Both the position numbers and the translations under genes were made by a program. From NCBI GenBank assembly GCA_947623965.1, contig CANQIF010000008.1, positions 49,903 through 113,902 of the forward strand: DNA of 64,000 nucleotides. The letters run 5' to 3'. The DNA is from an uncultured Alistipes sp. (GTDB lineage: Bacteria > Bacteroidota > Bacteroidia > Bacteroidales > Rikenellaceae). This document shows, in pieces, positions 62,106 through 64,000 of this stretch; position 1 is the first letter of the stretch; each line of letters opens with the position of its first letter. The notes beneath the pieces were generated by a model. The model was not told the origin of the DNA. It searched no databases and saw only the letters and a program-made list of their open reading frames with translations.

Positions 62106-63479
62106 ATGAAATACGATATTCTGATTATCGGCTCGGGACCGGGCGGCTACGTCGCGGCGATCCGGGCGGCCCAGTTGGGCAAACGGGTGGCGCTCGTCGA
62201 ACGGGCCGAGGTGGGCGGCGTCTGTCTCAACCGCGGCTGCATTCCCACGAAAGCGCTCATCAAAAGCGCCCAGGTCTACCTTCACTGCAAGGAGGCCGCC
62301 CGCTACGGCATTGCAGTCGAAGGGGAGGTGCGCCCCGACCTTGCGGCGATCGCGGCGCGTTCGCGCACCGTGGCCGAAACCATGTCGAAAGGGGTGCAAT
62401 TCCTGCTGAAGAAACATGCGATCGACCTCATCTCGGGCTTCGGCCGCCTCCGGGGGCCGCACACGGTCGAGGTTGACGGCACCCTCTATGAAGCCAACCA
62501 CATCATCCTCGCCACGGGTGCCCGCCCGCGCGAAATGCCCTTTATGCCGATCGACGGACGGCATATCCTCTCATCGAAAGAGGTGCTGCTGCTCGAGCGG
62601 CTTCCCGCCTCGATGATTGTCGTCGGCACGGGCGCCATCGGCAGCGAGCTGGCCTGGTTCTATGCCGCCCTGGGGGTCAAGGTGACCCTCGTGGAGTACA
62701 TGCCCCGCATGATGCCGCTCGAAGACGAGGAGGTCTCGAAGACGATGGAGCGCGCCTTCCGCAAGCTGCGCGCTACGGTGCTCACTGGGACGACGGTCAA
62801 GGCCGTACGCGTCGTGGAGGAGCATTGCGAAGTGGAGGTCGAAGGCAAGAAGGGGAGCGAGGTGCTGACCGCCGAGCTCGTCCTCTCGGCCGTCGGCATC
62901 GCAGCCAACATCGAGGGCATCGGCCTCGAAGAGGCCGGCGTGCGGACCGAGCGCGGCAAGGTGGTCGTGGACGAATACTACCGCACCTCGTGCAAAGGAA
63001 TCTACGCCATCGGCGACATCATCCCGACGCCGGCGCTGGCCCACGTCGCCTCGGCCGAAGCAATCTGCTGCGTCGAGGCGATCTGCGGACTGAATCCTGC
63101 ACCGATCGACTACACGACGATTCCCTCGTGCATCTTCACCTCGCCCGAGGTGGCTTCGGTCGGGCTGACCGAGGAGCAGGCTGCGGCCCGCGGCATCGCC
63201 TGCAAGGTGGGGCGGTTCCCCTTCACAGCCTCGGGCAAGGCAACGGCAGCAGGGGAGCGCGACGGTTTCGTAAAACTTCTCTTCGACGAGGAGGAGCGGC
63301 TGATCGGCGCCCACTTAGTTGGCGGCAGCGTCACGGAGCTGCTGGCCGAGCCGACGATAGCCAAGGCGATGGGGGCGACAGCCCACCGCATCGCCCGCAC
63401 GATCCACGCCCACCCCTCGATGAACGAGGCGGTGATGGAGGCGGCCGAAGCGGCGCTCGGCATGGCGATCCACGTGTAA
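62106..63479 (+). CDS. lpdA: Dihydrolipoyl dehydrogenase
   Basis: FAD/NAD enzyme reoxidising lipoamide of 2-oxoacid dehydrogenases or the glycine cleavage system, 457 residues. IGSGPGGYVAAIRAAQLG binds FAD. The redox disulfide is C40/C45 (GGVCLNRGCIPTK), VVGTGAIGSELAWFYAALG binds NAD, and HAHPSMNEAVMEA holds the catalytic His-Glu pair at the C-terminus. The start at 62106 follows a 77-nt gap after the dipeptidase. No E1/E2 or gcv gene is adjacent. Confidence 0.96.
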   Translation: MKYDILIIGSGPGGYVAAIRAAQLGKRVALVERAEVGGVCLNRGCIPTKALIKSAQVYLHCKEAARYGIAVEGEVRPDLAAIAARSRTVAETMSKGVQFLLKKHAIDLISGFGRLRGPHTVEVDGTLYEANHIILATGARPREMPFMPIDGRHILSSKEVLLLERLPASMIVVGTGAIGSELAWFYAALGVKVTLVEYMPRMMPLEDEEVSKTMERAFRKLRATVLTGTTVKAVRVVEEHCEVEVEGKKGSEVLTAELVLSAVGIAANIEGIGLEEAGVRTERGKVVVDEYYRTSCKGIYAIGDIIPTPALAHVASAEAICCVEAICGLNPAPIDYTTIPSCIFTSPEVASVGLTEEQAAARGIACKVGRFPFTASGKATAAGERDGFVKLLFDEEERLIGAHLVGGSVTELLAEPTIAKAMGATAHRIARTIHAHPSMNEAVMEAAEAALGMAIHV

Positions 63480-63506
63480 AGGGGGTCGGGGCTATTACTG
63501 ATTTTT

Positions 63507-63545
63507 CCCCCGTCAGAGTTCATTCTGGCGGGGAAGTTTTTTTTA
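63507..63545 (+). terminator. Terminator after lpdA
   Basis: CCCCGTCAGA pairs with TCTGGCGGGG (one wobble) and is followed by AAG and a run of eight T. Confidence 0.9.
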
Positions 63546-63905
63546 TTTCGGAGGAGTTGTTAGACAACCGTAGAGTGCGGTCGGCTGGTGCTTGCTGTTT
63601 TTTTTTGCAGCGAAACCGGTTGCGGAGCGACCGGCGGGCCGCAGCCCCGGTTGTGGCCGAAGTGTTCGCCTGCAAATTCGATCCCGTAGGGATCGGCAGC
63701 ACGCAGCAGCGAGTTGCAGGGAAAGTTTTTGCTGGCAAAATCGGTCGCGCAGTGACCGGCAGCCCGCAGCCGCCCCCGGGCGGAGGGCTACATCCTCGCG
63801 TCCCACAGGTCCGCTTGTGCAGGCTCATCCGCTCGGTTGCGGGCTTTTTTGCACAAATTCAATCGCGCAGCGATTGGCCCTCCGCAAACTACGCCCCGTA
63901 GACAC
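63546..63905 (-). repeat. Mosaic hairpin-element array R12
   Basis: Minus-oriented copies with hairpins 63617-63633 (GGTCGC/GCAACC), 63679-63695 (GATCCC/GGGATC), 63742-63758 (GGTCAC/GCGACC) and 63860-63876 (AATCGC/GCGATT), and a beta module at about 63759-63846. Here hairpins follow each other with little alpha between them. Confidence 0.76.
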
Positions 63906-63921
63906 GGAATATTCGTGGTAA

Positions 63922-63985
63922 TTTTTGGCTTATGTGCCAAAAAGAGACATAAAACTTGTGTAATGGATTGAAGTTGTTATATTTA
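63922..63985 (+). promoter_or_regulatory. Perfect small hairpin and promoter at the right edge
   Basis: TTTTTGGC-TTATGT-GCCAAAAA (63922-63943) is a perfect inverted repeat. Downstream, TTG (63956-63958), 19 nt, then TATATTTA (63978-63985) is a promoter with one mismatch in the -7 box. It probably drives a gene to the right of the window. Confidence 0.5.
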
Positions 63986-64000
63986 GGCTAAAAACAACAA

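Overview
The window is a 64-kb, GC-rich chromosomal segment of a Bacteroidales bacterium. An Alistipes/Rikenellaceae-like organism is my best guess. The basis is the repeated promoter signature TAnnTTTG with TTG/TTTG about 20 bases upstream, lipoproteins with an acidic SKDD-type start, a Rho factor with a long Ala/Pro/Glu-rich insert, a Lys-type (type III) SerA, and the gene content. The species is an inference; no 16S or marker comparison was possible. I see no tRNA, rRNA, CRISPR array, transposase or phage gene. About 48 protein genes are supported, nearly all of them core metabolism, envelope or regulation.

Layout. (1) Bases 1-982: end of a MacB/FtsX-type permease. (2) 1068-9445, minus strand: a sugar-acid catabolic operon (propeller glycosidase-like protein, DHDPS-family aldolase, Na+/solute symporter, Fe-alcohol dehydrogenase, PdxA2-like dehydrogenase, DUF1537 kinase), divergent from a secreted beta-helix protein (10106-12034). 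(3) 12296-15074: PadR/DUF2812 pair, a hemerythrin-LuxR fusion regulator, and a low-GC lipoprotein island. (4) 15475-19458: groES-groEL facing away from rho. (5) 20600-30617: S1/P1 nuclease, an AraC regulator divergent from an RND efflux operon, and a surface lipoprotein. (6) 30732-39373, minus: metX-hom, then a membrane operon (four-helix sensor-like protein, TrkH, SPOR-like protein, NfeD, FloA). (7) 39478-45515: mtaB divergent from a metal permease/LptFG/ribBA/fmt operon. (8) 46117-51161, minus: peroxiredoxin, DUF1015, serA, serC. (9) 51326-63479: yicC-gmk-nadD, ddl-DUF3109-M23, a duplicated lipoprotein pair behind a rod-like RNA hairpin, a YggS protein, a C69 dipeptidase and lipoamide dehydrogenase.

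The unusual feature lies between the genes. At least 12 intergenic regions, about 6 kb in all, are filled by one family of mosaic elements. Two related GC-rich modules (called alpha and beta here) alternate with short hairpins and end in an AT-rich TTCAAAA-type tail. Roughly 45-50 hairpins are present. Their position and size are constant, but the stem sequence differs from copy to copy with both arms changing together. They fall into two classes set by their flanks: CG[stem]CG after alpha, and GC[stem]GC before the tail. A separate array of five exact 21-bp units (53380-53484) also varies its stems around a constant GGTCG core. I know of no described element with this design, and it is the main candidate for a new system.

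Other points of interest: a sigma-54-like promoter with upstream repeats before groES; a RIC/YtfE-type di-iron domain fused to a LuxR HTH; a duplicated groEL terminator whose hairpin is flipped; a 118-nt rod-shaped RNA with mutually exclusive helices; and a DUF1015 protein with a DGHHR motif co-directional with serC-serA.
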